From an uncultured Erysipelotrichaceae bacterium (GTDB lineage Bacteria > Bacillota_I > Bacilli_A > RFN20 > CAG-826): a DNA stretch of 53,068 nucleotides. Below, piece by piece: positions 9,151-17,386 of the stretch (the first letter of the stretch is position 1; each line of letters starts with the position of its first letter). The position numbers were made by a program, and so were the translations under genes. The notes under the pieces were generated by a model, which saw only the letters and a program-made list of their open reading frames with translations, was not told where the DNA came from and did no database searches. The stretch is from NCBI GenBank assembly GCA_902768335.1, contig CACXKR010000004.1, positions 1 through 53,068 on the forward strand, in the 5' to 3' direction.

Positions 9151-9181
9151 GGCGAGCCGAATAAAGGTTCGCCTTTCTTTT
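9151..9181 (+). terminator. Rho-independent terminator
   Basis: Stem ggcgagcc (9151-9158) and ggttcgcc (9166-9173), 8 bp with one G-U pair, 7-nt loop, followed by a T-rich run. Ends the lipoprotein pair. Confidence 0.85.
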
Positions 9182-9226
9182 AAAAGAAATTTATTTAAAA
9201 TATTCACTAGAAAGAAGGAGAAAAAC

Positions 9227-9925
9227 ATGAGTTTATTCAAAAAAGCAATTGCTGAATTCGTTGGCACATTTGTCCTCGTTTTCTTTGCTTGTGGCGTTGC
9301 TGCATTAACAGGTGGAAACCTTGTTCCAACAGCATTAGCCTTTGGCTTAGTTATCGTCGCAATGGCTTATTCTGTCGGTAGAATCAGTGGCTGCCACATC
9401 AACCCAGCAGTTTCATTAGGTTGTCTTTTAGACAAGAGAATGACTGTTAAAGAATTCTGCGTTTATGTCTGCGCTCAAATCGTTGGTGGTTTCGTTGGTG
9501 CTGTCGCATTATTTGGAATCGCTAAGATGGCGGGACTTGAACTCGCAGGAAACGCTTGCAACGGTTTAGTTGGTTCCAAATTCGAAGTTGGTAACTTCAT
9601 TGCTGCTATTCTTGTTGAAGTCATCCTTACCTTTGTGTTTGTTTACGTTATTCTCAACGTCACAGATTCAAAGAACGAAGGCGCTGGTAAGAAAGCTGGC
9701 TTGATCATTGGCTTAACCTTAACCTTAGTCCACTTATTAGGCATTGGATTTACAGGTACATCAGTTAACCCAGCAAGATCAATTGCTACAGCTTTAGGTG
9801 CTTTAATCTTCAATAACGACGCTGAACCACTCAAAGTTGTTTGGGTCTTCATCGTTGCTCCGCTCGTTGGTGCAGCTGTCGCCGCTTTAGTCTTTAAAGC
9901 ATTACACGCTAAAAAAGAAAAATAA
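9227..9925 (+). CDS. aqpZ: Aquaporin Z-type water channel
   Basis: A 232-residue major intrinsic protein with six helices and two NPA half-helices: HINPAVS (NPA at residues 59-61) and SVNPARS (181-183). His169 and Arg184 match the aromatic/arginine selectivity-filter residues of AqpZ (LVHL... and NPARS), and the loop after the second NPA lacks the Asp typical of glycerol facilitators, so water selectivity is the best prediction. It acts in the cytoplasmic membrane. The GAAGGAG site and ATG define the start; it is a single gene between two terminators. Confidence 0.9.
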   Translation: MSLFKKAIAEFVGTFVLVFFACGVAALTGGNLVPTALAFGLVIVAMAYSVGRISGCHINPAVSLGCLLDKRMTVKEFCVYVCAQIVGGFVGAVALFGIAKMAGLELAGNACNGLVGSKFEVGNFIAAILVEVILTFVFVYVILNVTDSKNEGAGKKAGLIIGLTLTLVHLLGIGFTGTSVNPARSIATALGALIFNNDAEPLKVVWVFIVAPLVGAAVAALVFKALHAKKEK

Positions 9926-9953
9926 TCTTTGTTTTACAAGGATTATTGATTAG

Positions 9954-9982
9954 ACTCCGTTTAACGACGGAGTTTTTTCTTT
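9954..9982 (+). terminator. Rho-independent terminator
   Basis: Perfect 7-bp stem actccgt (9954-9960) and acggagt (9967-9973) with a 6-nt loop and a T-tract. A second imperfect inverted repeat (aataatc at 9921, gattatt at 9941) overlaps the aqpZ stop. Confidence 0.85.
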
Positions 9983-10045
9983 AAAACAATAGAATTGTTT
10001 AAAGCAGTGTGATAGAATTTACGTCGTATCAAAGGAGAAATACTT

Positions 10046-10876
10046 ATGTCTAGAGCAGATGAAATTTTTGTAGCGAATATGAAAGATATTCTTGAGAATG
10101 GTTTTTGGGATACTAATTTACCAGTGCGTCCACATTGGGAAGATGGTACACCTGCTCACACAGTTAAAAAGTTCTGTATAGTTAACCGCTATAACCTTCA
10201 AGAAGAACTTCCTATTCTCACCATTAGAAGAACTGCTTTTAAGTCTTGCTTAGACGAACTCCTTTGGATTTGGCAAAAGAAATCAAATAACATTCATGAT
10301 TTGAAATCTCATATTTGGGATTCTTGGGCGGATGAAAATGGTTCAATAGGCAAAGCCTATGGTTATCAACTTGCGAAGAAATCAATTTATCCTGAAGGTG
10401 AATTTGATCAAGTCGATAGAGTTCTTTACGATTTGAAACACAATCCTCAATCAAGACGAATCATGACTAACATTTATAATTTTGAAGATCTTCATAAAAT
10501 GAATCTCTACCCATGTGCATATTCAATGACCTTCAACGTTACAGGCGACACGCTTAATGGTATCTTAAATCAAAGAAGTAACGACATGCTTACTGCGAAT
10601 AACTGGAATGTTCTTCAATATTCGTTGTTGCTAATCATGTTTGCACAAGTATCTGGTTTAAAACCTGGCACACTCGTTCATGTTATCGCGGATGCACACA
10701 TTTATGATAGACATGTTGATCTCGTTAAAGAAGTTATCGCTAAACCTCAACACAAAGCTCCAAAGCTTAAAGTGGACCCAACAATTAAAAACTTCTATGA
10801 CTTCACAGTCAATTCATTTGAATTAATCGATTACGAATACGAAAAATTGGATAAGAAGATCCCGGTGGCAATCTAA
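10046..10876 (+). CDS. thyA: Thymidylate synthase
   Basis: A 276-residue folate-dependent thymidylate synthase that methylates dUMP to dTMP in the cytoplasm. The catalytic Cys157 lies in LYPCAYSMTF, the phosphate-binding Arg pair in PQSRRIM (137-138), and the dUMP-binding region is QRSNDMLTANNWNVLQY, followed by HVIADAHIYDRH. The TANNWN form and overall pattern match the Bacillus/phage phi3T type rather than the E. coli type. A GGAGAAA site precedes the ATG. The folA gene begins at the base immediately after its stop, so the dihydrofolate produced here is recycled by the next gene product. Confidence 0.95.
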   Translation: MSRADEIFVANMKDILENGFWDTNLPVRPHWEDGTPAHTVKKFCIVNRYNLQEELPILTIRRTAFKSCLDELLWIWQKKSNNIHDLKSHIWDSWADENGSIGKAYGYQLAKKSIYPEGEFDQVDRVLYDLKHNPQSRRIMTNIYNFEDLHKMNLYPCAYSMTFNVTGDTLNGILNQRSNDMLTANNWNVLQYSLLLIMFAQVSGLKPGTLVHVIADAHIYDRHVDLVKEVIAKPQHKAPKLKVDPTIKNFYDFTVNSFELIDYEYEKLDKKIPVAI

Positions 10877-11389
10877 ATGATAATCTCAATCCTTAACTGT
10901 GACTCTAAATGGGGCATCGGTAAAAGAAACGGCCTCCTCTTTAATCTTCCAAAGGATATGGCGTTTTTTAAAGAGACCACGAGAGGCCATGTCGTCTGTA
11001 TGGGTGAGAATACATTACTCTCATTTCCAGGCCAAAAACCCCTCAAAAACCGAACGAACATTGTCTTATCACAAGATCCATCGCACAACTATGAAGGCGT
11101 TATTAACGTCCACACATTTGAAGAATTCTTACGTAAGATGAAAGAATATTCTCAAAACGAAACTGTCTTCATTATTGGAGGAGCCTCAATCTATAGACAA
11201 ACTCTTCCATATGTTGATGAAGTTCTCTTAACTAAAGTCAACAAAGATGGTGGGGCAGAAGTATTCTTCGTAAATCTTGATGAAAAAGAAGAGTTTAAAT
11301 GCGTTGATGAAGGTGAACCCATCTATGATGGAGATATCGAAATTCGATTTACTAGATACATAAACACTAAAAAAGAGTTAATTAAATAA
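10877..11389 (+). CDS. folA: Dihydrofolate reductase
   Basis: A 170-residue dihydrofolate reductase (NADPH-dependent reduction of dihydrofolate). The N-terminal pattern GIGKRNGLLFNLPKDMAFF includes the catalytic acidic residue after LPK, and VFIIGGASIYRQ is the NADPH-binding glycine turn. The ATG follows the thyA stop with no gap, so translation is likely coupled. Together with thyA it regenerates tetrahydrofolate for thymidylate synthesis. Confidence 0.95.
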   Translation: MIISILNCDSKWGIGKRNGLLFNLPKDMAFFKETTRGHVVCMGENTLLSFPGQKPLKNRTNIVLSQDPSHNYEGVINVHTFEEFLRKMKEYSQNETVFIIGGASIYRQTLPYVDEVLLTKVNKDGGAEVFFVNLDEKEEFKCVDEGEPIYDGDIEIRFTRYINTKKELIK

Positions 11390-11429
11390 AAGTTGTTATA
11401 TAATATTTGCAAAAATTAAGGAGATTGTT

Positions 11430-11843
11430 ATGCCATTATTTGGAAAAAAGAAGAATAAAAATGCGAAAAAGCTAACACCCAAAAAGGAAAGCAAACCAGC
11501 TCGTAAAGGAGTCAAAACAACCAAGCCAAGAAAGGCTGCTGAAAAGATTACTCCAAGCAAAGCTAAGGCAAAACCAAAAACTGGTGTTGAAGTTAAAAAA
11601 ACCCGCAAAAGTGAAGTAAAAGTCATTGTTCCTGAAAAAGAATCGACAGGTAAAAGAGTTTATCATGTCGCCAAAAGAAGCGATGGAAAATGGGCTGTAA
11701 AATTCGCTGGTGGTGAAAAGGTAATCAAGTTATTTGATACCCAAGCTGAGGCTCTTGAATACACCAAGAAAATGACTAAGAACCAAGGCGGTGCAATGCT
11801 GGTCCATAATTCTAAAGGTAAAAACAAAGGCCGCATTCAATAG
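11430..11843 (+). CDS. Basic protein with DUF2188 domain
   Basis: A 137-residue protein in two parts. Residues 1-75 are very rich in Lys, Thr, Ala and Pro (KKKNKNAKK, PARKGVKTTK), a histone H1-like disordered tail. Residues ~77-137 are a DUF2188 domain (VYHVAKRSDGKWAVKFAGGE followed by EALEYTKK and GGAMLVHNSKGK). The domain has no established function. The basic tail suggests binding to nucleic acid or to an anionic surface, which is inference. The same domain is found at the C terminus of the membrane protein at 16303-17367. A GGAGA site precedes the ATG and a terminator follows directly. Confidence 0.8.
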   Translation: MPLFGKKKNKNAKKLTPKKESKPARKGVKTTKPRKAAEKITPSKAKAKPKTGVEVKKTRKSEVKVIVPEKESTGKRVYHVAKRSDGKWAVKFAGGEKVIKLFDTQAEALEYTKKMTKNQGGAMLVHNSKGKNKGRIQ

Positions 11844-11851
11844 CAATAATT

Positions 11852-11875
11852 GACTCACGATTGTGAGTCTTTTAT
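11852..11875 (+). terminator. Rho-independent terminator
   Basis: Perfect 7-bp stem gactcac (11852-11858) and gtgagtc (11863-11869) with a 4-nt loop and T-rich tail, ending the DUF2188 gene. Confidence 0.8.
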
Positions 11876-11904
11876 TTTCCACTAAAAAGAGTATTCTATC
11901 TAAC

Positions 11905-12807
11905 GTGGAATATATATTATTTGCCTTCTTAGCACTACTCGCTTCGGCAGGAAATACAATCTTTAATCGACTTGGCGCTAACCACGCCAGCGCTTTAACT
12001 AATGCGACCATCAAATCTTTCTTTATTGTTATCGCCTGCTTTTTAATCTCATTAGTGTTTGGTCATGTTCCAACTTTATATTCCTTAAGTTTAGAGCAAT
12101 GGTTATGGATTCTTTTGATTGGAGTGTTAACTTCAATCGATTGGTTATTCTATTTCCTTGCAATTAAGAGATCACACCTTGAAGCATTTGCTCCATTTTG
12201 TGCGGCAGGTATTTTATTCGCTTCCAACACTTTATTTTCAATCTTCACCTTTATGAGTGTTACCAATGGAGGTAAGCCACTTAATATCATTTTCTATTTC
12301 CTAGGCTTGGCTTCTTTATTGGCTTCACTCATCTTCATTATTTTTAATAGGAAGATTAATCCTTCTACAAAATGGTTATGGGTCTTGTTTGCCGCTATCT
12401 CAACCATTTCGTTTGCCTTTGTATTACTTATAGTAAAACTTAAATTAAGCGATGTTCCTGCGGATGTAATATCTTATCATCAAATGACAATTGTTTTTGT
12501 AACGATGTTAATTTCATCATTAGTCACTAAATCCATAACTGAATTAGTTAAAATTAGATGGCTTGATCATCTCTATATTTTTATTGGAGCATTGTTCAAT
12601 GCGCTCATGATGGTGTGTCGCTATACCGCATTTTCATATGCGAACAGTGAACCCGCTATTATCAATGTAATAATTGGATTAGATTTCATTATTGTTTCTG
12701 TTGTAACAATCCTCTTCTTCAAAGCGAAGAATAAACTCCAGATGTTGATAATAATTATCCTAGTTGCATCAGGTATGGCTCTGGATGTATTAGCGGGCTT
12801 AATTTAA
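11905..12807 (+). CDS. EamA/DMT family transporter
   Basis: About 300 residues with ten predicted membrane helices in two repeats of five, the fold of the EamA drug/metabolite transporter superfamily; the first repeat contains SIDWLFYFLAIKRS and the second MVCRYTAFSYANSEPAII. The substrate cannot be predicted. The frame is open from a GTG at 11863, but that codon lies inside the terminator stem of the gene before, so GTG at 11905 (VEYILFAF) is a better start. No strong ribosome binding site is visible; a TATTCT (11892-11897) seven nt upstream hints at a leaderless mRNA. The first residues are therefore uncertain. Confidence 0.75.
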   Translation: MEYILFAFLALLASAGNTIFNRLGANHASALTNATIKSFFIVIACFLISLVFGHVPTLYSLSLEQWLWILLIGVLTSIDWLFYFLAIKRSHLEAFAPFCAAGILFASNTLFSIFTFMSVTNGGKPLNIIFYFLGLASLLASLIFIIFNRKINPSTKWLWVLFAAISTISFAFVLLIVKLKLSDVPADVISYHQMTIVFVTMLISSLVTKSITELVKIRWLDHLYIFIGALFNALMMVCRYTAFSYANSEPAIINVIIGLDFIIVSVVTILFFKAKNKLQMLIIIILVASGMALDVLAGLI

Positions 12808-12834
12808 TTCACTATATAATTTTCAATTTTTAAT

Positions 12835-12843
12835 TGCTACAAT
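12835..12843 (+). promoter_or_regulatory. Extended -10 promoter of aldolase gene
   Basis: TGCTACAAT (12835-12843) is an extended -10, about 27 nt ahead of the ATG; the -35 region is poor. The ribosome binding site AAAGAGG follows at about 12855. Confidence 0.5.
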
Positions 12844-12869
12844 ATATAACATAGAAAGAGGTTTTTAAT

Positions 12870-13844
12870 ATGCCATTAGTAAATTCAAAGGAATTATTTG
12901 AAAAAGCCTACAAAGAAGGCTATGCAATAGGCGCTTTCAATTGCAACAATATGGAAATTGTTCAAGCAATCACAGAAGCCGCCAAAGAATGCAACTCCCC
13001 AGTTATTCTTCAAGTAAGTGCTGGTGCAAGAAAATACGCTAAACCAATTTATTTAAGAAAAATGGTTGAAGCTGCAGTTGAAGATACAGGTTTACCAATC
13101 GTTCTTCACTTAGACCACGGAGCAGATTTTGAAATTTGTAAAGATTGTATCGACGGTGGATTCACATCCGTCATGATCGATGCTTCTAGCAAACCATTCG
13201 AAGAAAACATTGCTCTTACTAGAAAAGTCGTTGAATACGCTCATGCTCATAAACCATACGTCACAGTCGAAGCTGAACTTGGAACTTTAGCAGGTATCGA
13301 AGATGATGTTAAAGTTGAACATGGTGCAGAAAGTTATACTAAGCCAGAGCAAGTCGAAGAATTCGTTCGTAGAACAGGCGTCGACTCATTAGCAATCGCT
13401 ATTGGAACAAGCCATGGTGCTTATAAATTCAAACCAGAACAATGCACCCGCGATCCAAAGACCGGCGTCCTTTGTCCTCCACCATTAAGATTCGATATCT
13501 TAGAAGAAGTTTCTAAACGTCTTCCAGGATTCCCAATCGTCTTACATGGTTCAAGCTCTGTTAACCAAGAATACGTTAAAATCATCAATGAAAACGGTGG
13601 TGCTCTTGTCGATGCTGTTGGTGTTCCAGAAGAACAACTTCGCAAAGCCTCAACGATGGCTGTTTGTAAGATTAACATCGATAGCGATCTTCGCTTAGCA
13701 ATGACCGCTGGAATTAGAGAGCACATGGTTGCTCATCCAGATCATTTCGATCCACGTCAATATATTGGCGATGGTCGTAAATATGTTAAGGATTTAGTGA
13801 AGCATAAAATCACTGAAGTTCTTGGCTCAAGCAACAAGATCTAA
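12870..13844 (+). CDS. fba: Class II fructose-bisphosphate aldolase
   Basis: A 324-residue zinc-dependent aldolase for cleavage of fructose 1,6-bisphosphate to the two triose phosphates in glycolysis. Visible motifs: GAFNCNNME near the N terminus, LHLDHGAD with catalytic Asp82 and zinc-binding His83, VEAELGTLAG, IGTSHGAYKFKP, and VLHGSSSV (zinc-binding His and phosphate loop). It is a single-gene unit with its own promoter and a terminator. Family assignment is firm; tagatose-bisphosphate aldolase is a less likely alternative. Confidence 0.93.
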   Translation: MPLVNSKELFEKAYKEGYAIGAFNCNNMEIVQAITEAAKECNSPVILQVSAGARKYAKPIYLRKMVEAAVEDTGLPIVLHLDHGADFEICKDCIDGGFTSVMIDASSKPFEENIALTRKVVEYAHAHKPYVTVEAELGTLAGIEDDVKVEHGAESYTKPEQVEEFVRRTGVDSLAIAIGTSHGAYKFKPEQCTRDPKTGVLCPPPLRFDILEEVSKRLPGFPIVLHGSSSVNQEYVKIINENGGALVDAVGVPEEQLRKASTMAVCKINIDSDLRLAMTAGIREHMVAHPDHFDPRQYIGDGRKYVKDLVKHKITEVLGSSNKI

Positions 13845-13860
13845 ACAATATCAAAAAATT

Positions 13861-13892
13861 AAAAATACCGCCAATTTGACGGTATTTTTTAT
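13861..13892. terminator. Bidirectional terminator
   Basis: Perfect 10-bp stem aaaaataccg (13861-13870) and cggtattttt (13880-13889), with A-run and T-run on either side, placed between convergent fba and the endonuclease gene, so it can serve both strands. Confidence 0.85.
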
Positions 13893-13903
13893 TATCTAAT
13901 CAA

Positions 13904-14947
13904 TTAATTCATTCCACAAATTTGTTTTGTAGTCGAGTTAGTGCCACCCCAAATTCGGCAAGCATATTCAGGATGATCAATAAATGGATTTCTATTGCCT
14001 TGGAGATATTGCGCCCCGGCATTTCTTCTCTGTTCTCTTTCGTTGACAGGATATCTCAAATTCCAAGACAACATATCACTAATAATTCCCATTTCATTAT
14101 TTTTGGTATTCGAACTACGTGTTTTATCATCGACTAAGATCAAATCATTACCTTGAACAGCGACCATACAATAGAAAATTATTCTTGCGCAATCACCCCG
14201 ATAAGATTCTTTTCCAAAACTTTCCATTGCGGGATCCCAACCAGTGTTGTCCTTTGTTTTCATTCCTTCAATGTAGAAAGAATGTCCTCTTGAACCATTT
14301 TCTGAAGGGATTGTCGGACGTGTCATATGAATATCACTTTCCACCTTGCTTCCGCCGTGTGTGTTTGGCCAAACGTGCTCGCGGTTGAATGAGGTCATGG
14401 TATTGCCTGAGTAGAATGAAACAATTGCGGTTCCATAAGGCTGACCTTTTGAGTCATATTTTATTGTTGAAGGATCGTAGTCGGTATATTTAAACATTCC
14501 AGAAGCAGTAGTTCCCATAGCGCTATAACCAACTGTACTAGTTCGTTTTTTGCTATTCAAAGCTCTCAAGGCACTCAATAAATTATCGTCAGTTACACCG
14601 TCAATTGATGCATAATAGTCATCTGGAAGAGGCGTACTTGTTGGTGATGAAGAAGAAGTGTGTGTCGTGCTCGTAGATGTTGTTGGGCCAACAGATGTTG
14701 ATGTTCCACTCGATGTTGGTATAGTGGTGCCTGTAGATGGGGTGATCGATGTTCCACTTATCGATGTAACTGGAATATAACTACTATCTGATGTATCAGA
14801 AGTTTCACCTGATGAGGAAATAACAAGACCACTTGATAAAGGAGAAGATTTTGAAGATTTCTTCTTTTTGGATGGTGATGTTGTATTACAACCACTTAGA
14901 ATCAGTGATAGTAATGCAAAACTAGTAAAGACAAACGACTTTTTCAT
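13904..14947 (-). CDS. Endonuclease I family lipoprotein (secreted nuclease)
   Basis: A 347-residue lipid-anchored nuclease. The signal peptide ends in lipobox Cys20 (LILSGC). Residues ~22-107 are a long Ser/Thr/Pro-rich spacer that would hold the enzyme away from the membrane. The catalytic domain (about 110-347) is of the Endonuclease_1 / EndA / Bsn type: FNREHVWPNTHG with catalytic His191, then DIHMTRPTIPSENGSRGH with further metal-binding His/Asn residues. It should degrade extracellular DNA (or RNA) for nutrient scavenging or defence. The upstream gene is divergent; a bidirectional terminator follows. Confidence 0.88.
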   Translation of the reverse strand: MKKSFVFTSFALLSLILSGCNTTSPSKKKKSSKSSPLSSGLVISSSGETSDTSDSSYIPVTSISGTSITPSTGTTIPTSSGTSTSVGPTTSTSTTHTSSSSPTSTPLPDDYYASIDGVTDDNLLSALRALNSKKRTSTVGYSAMGTTASGMFKYTDYDPSTIKYDSKGQPYGTAIVSFYSGNTMTSFNREHVWPNTHGGSKVESDIHMTRPTIPSENGSRGHSFYIEGMKTKDNTGWDPAMESFGKESYRGDCARIIFYCMVAVQGNDLILVDDKTRSSNTKNNEMGIISDMLSWNLRYPVNEREQRRNAGAQYLQGNRNPFIDHPEYACRIWGGTNSTTKQICGMN

Positions 14948-15023
14948 ACTTTTTATTATATTCCTTTTAAAATAAAAGAATAGTTAATAAGGGAAAAGCC
15001 AAAATTAATTAACATCATAATAA

Positions 15024-15052
15024 TTGCTTTAATGATTACACTTGTGTATCAT
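15024..15052 (+). promoter_or_regulatory. rarA promoter, apparently leaderless
   Basis: TTGCTT (15024-15029), 17-nt spacer and TATCAT (15047-15052), then only six bases to the ATG at 15059. The transcription start would fall on or next to the A of the ATG, and no ribosome binding site is present, so a leaderless mRNA is likely. Confidence 0.5.
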
Positions 15053-15058
15053 TAAGAT

Positions 15059-16300
15059 ATGGAAAAACCATTAGCGGAGATCTTAAGACCTCAATCATTA
15101 GATGATGTCGTTGGTCAACATCATCTTTTAGATGAAGGACAGTTATTTAGAAAAGTAATATCCAAAAATCATGTTCCTAACATGGTCTTTTATGGTCCAC
15201 CCGGAATTGGTAAAACCACATTAGCGAACATCATTGCGAAAAATAGCAATATGTCGCTTTATAAATTAAATGGAACAACGGCTTCTACCGATGATATTAA
15301 AAAGATTATTGATGAAGTTCATTCTTTGTTCACCCAAAATGGAATACTTCTATATTTGGATGAGATTCAATATCTAAATAAGAAACAACAACAATCATTG
15401 TTAGAATTTGTTGAAAGCGGGGATATAACTCTTATCGCTTCAACAACTGAGAATCCATATTTTTATATCTATCCAGCTTTGCTTTCTAGATGTGAAGTAT
15501 TTGAATTTAAAGCTCTTAAAAGCGAAGACATTAAAGAAGGATTAGAAAAAGCTCTCAAGAAACTCAATGTCAAAATTGAAAAAGAAGCTTTAGAAAAATT
15601 GTCGCTTTCGTCAAATGGAGACATGAGGAAAGCTTTAAATAATTTAGATTTCTTGGTTCACGCTTTAGACGATGAAAAGAAAATCACAACCGAAATGGTT
15701 GATCAATTAATTGTCAAAGCGAACATTTCATATGATAGAAGTGAAGATCATCACTACGATAATTTATCCGCTTTAATGAAATCTCTTAGAGGTTCAGATC
15801 CTGACGCGGCAGTCTTTTATCTTGCTAAAATGCTTGAAGCCGGCGATTTAGTTGTGGCCGCTAGAAGACTACTTTGTAGTGCAAGCGAAGACGTTGGTTT
15901 AGCTTATCCTCAAATCATTCCAATTGTTAAAGCAGCAGTCGATAGCGCACTTCAACTTGGAATGCCTGAAGCTTATCTACCATTAACTAACGCTGCAATC
16001 TTAATTGCGACTTCCCCAAAATCAAATTCCGCTTGTTTAGCTTATTTAGCTGCTAAAGAAGATATTGAAAAAGGATTAGGTGTTGGAGTCCCTCGTCAAC
16101 TTCAGAATACCCATTACGATGGAAAAGACGCTAAAGTAAAAGGGCAAAATTATAAATACCCACATGATTATGCCCATCATTGGGTTAAACAACAATATTT
16201 ACCTGATGATATTAAAGAACATAAGTATTATCATTATGGTGAAAATAAATTTGAACAGGCCAATAAAGAATATTGGGCCAAAATAAAAGGAGAGAAGTAA
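15059..16300 (+). CDS. rarA: Replication-associated recombination ATPase RarA/MgsA
   Basis: A 413-residue AAA+ ATPase related to clamp loaders, which acts at stalled replication forks. Walker A is GPPGIGKTT (46-54), Walker B LLYLDEIQ (Asp101, Glu102), sensor 1 STTENP, and the arginine-finger region LSRCEVFEF. The C-terminal half has the RarA tetramerisation block (SGD... RGSDPDAAVFYLAKML, ARRLLCSASEDVG). The conserved N terminus PLAEILRPQSLDDVVGQ begins directly at the ATG, which supports this start although there is no ribosome binding site. The next gene starts two bases after its stop. Confidence 0.93.
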   Translation: MEKPLAEILRPQSLDDVVGQHHLLDEGQLFRKVISKNHVPNMVFYGPPGIGKTTLANIIAKNSNMSLYKLNGTTASTDDIKKIIDEVHSLFTQNGILLYLDEIQYLNKKQQQSLLEFVESGDITLIASTTENPYFYIYPALLSRCEVFEFKALKSEDIKEGLEKALKKLNVKIEKEALEKLSLSSNGDMRKALNNLDFLVHALDDEKKITTEMVDQLIVKANISYDRSEDHHYDNLSALMKSLRGSDPDAAVFYLAKMLEAGDLVVAARRLLCSASEDVGLAYPQIIPIVKAAVDSALQLGMPEAYLPLTNAAILIATSPKSNSACLAYLAAKEDIEKGLGVGVPRQLQNTHYDGKDAKVKGQNYKYPHDYAHHWVKQQYLPDDIKEHKYYHYGENKFEQANKEYWAKIKGEK

Positions 16301-16302
16301 TT

Positions 16303-17367
16303 ATGAAATTCTCAAAAAAACACGCAGTTCCTGGTTTAATTGGTAATTTAATCGTAACTGCATTAGGCGTAGTTGGAATCGTTATGCTTCTACTTGAATC
16401 AGCAGATAAAGTAGGCATCTTCCAATACTTCACAGTCTTATCGAATGTGTTAGTGACGCTTGCTTCATTTATAGGTGCAATTCTCTATATTGCATCTATC
16501 GCTAAAGGAAAGAATTTAGTAAAAGAAGGTTTCCAGGTATTTAAATTGATTTGTGTTGTTTGTACAGCAGTTACCTTCACGATGGTTTTAGCATTCCTCA
16601 TGCCTCGAGATCCAAGCAACGATATTTGGTACAAAGGTTCTCAATTATTTATGCACGCAATTGTCCCAATTGCCTCTGTAGCTTCATTTATTCTTTTAGA
16701 ATATATGACCAAATTACGTTTTAGATTCATTTTTGTTCCTATTGTAGCTGCTCTTGCTTATGGTGCATATTATGTAATCTTTGCGTTTACCGCTCCAAAA
16801 GGAAGCATGGTTGACTGGTATGGATTCATGTTTGATGCTTCAAATAGAATCGCTCCAGTAGATGCATCCAAATTTGAACTTGGAACATTCTTCTTATTCA
16901 TTGGATTATCTATAGGGGGTGCATTAGCCTTTGGCTTTGTTATCTGGTTACTAAATAAGATTGTTCATTTAATCTTCATGGGCTACACGATTAATTCTGA
17001 AGGCGAAGAAGTTGGTGATGAAGAAGTTGAGGAACTAAGCGAAGAACCTGTAGCTGAAGAATCTACTTCTAATGACGAAGCTAATGAAAAAGAAGAAAAA
17101 CCATCTTCAAAAACAACTACTTCCAAATCAAAGACTCCAAAGAGTAAAGTTGGAGCTCCTAAGAAATATAAAGATGGCGCAAGAGTGTATCACATCGCGC
17201 GCTCAAAATTCGTTTCTCGTAGTTGGCAAGTTAAACTCGCTGGTGGTGAAAAAGCAATCAAGATTTTCCCAACTCAAGCCGAAGCGATTGACTATGCTAA
17301 AAAGTTAGTTCGTTCACAAGGTGGTTCAATTAGAATCCACTCCATGAAAGGACAATTAAGAAAATAA
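16303..17367 (+). CDS. Pr6Pr-like membrane protein with C-terminal DUF2188 domain
   Basis: About 354 residues. The first ~225 residues carry six membrane helices with FTVLSNVL and LFMHAIVPI motifs, as in the Pr6Pr-like protein at 1335-2258. Then comes an acidic stretch (GEEVGDEEVEELSEEPVAEE), a Lys/Ser/Thr-rich linker, and a DUF2188 domain (VYHIARSK... WQVKLAGGEKAIKIFPTQAE ... GGSIRIHSMKG) that matches the small basic protein at 11430-11843. The start is the ATG at 16303 preceded by GGAGAGAAG, not the TTG further upstream in the same frame. It follows rarA by two bases, so co-transcription is likely. Function unknown. Confidence 0.8.
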   Translation: MKFSKKHAVPGLIGNLIVTALGVVGIVMLLLESADKVGIFQYFTVLSNVLVTLASFIGAILYIASIAKGKNLVKEGFQVFKLICVVCTAVTFTMVLAFLMPRDPSNDIWYKGSQLFMHAIVPIASVASFILLEYMTKLRFRFIFVPIVAALAYGAYYVIFAFTAPKGSMVDWYGFMFDASNRIAPVDASKFELGTFFLFIGLSIGGALAFGFVIWLLNKIVHLIFMGYTINSEGEEVGDEEVEELSEEPVAEESTSNDEANEKEEKPSSKTTTSKSKTPKSKVGAPKKYKDGARVYHIARSKFVSRSWQVKLAGGEKAIKIFPTQAEAIDYAKKLVRSQGGSIRIHSMKGQLRK

Positions 17368-17386
17368 AAAGTCTGCTAAGCAGACT
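17361..17386 (-). terminator. Terminator overlapping stop codon of flippase-like gene
   Basis: Stem agtctgc (17370-17376) and gcagact (17380-17386), 3-nt loop. On the minus strand it is followed by a T-rich run (17361-17369), so it terminates the minus-strand operon; the TAG stop of the UPF0104 gene (17376-17378) lies inside the hairpin. The plus strand has no T-tract after it. Confidence 0.7.

Noticed and set aside
11863-11904. Longer N terminus of the EamA transporter from GTG 11863
   Set aside because: That GTG lies in the second arm of a perfect terminator hairpin; the GTG at 11905 fits better.
16273-16302. TTG start for the Pr6Pr-DUF2188 protein
   Set aside because: It lies in the end of rarA and has no ribosome binding site, while ATG 16303 has GGAGAGAAG just before it.
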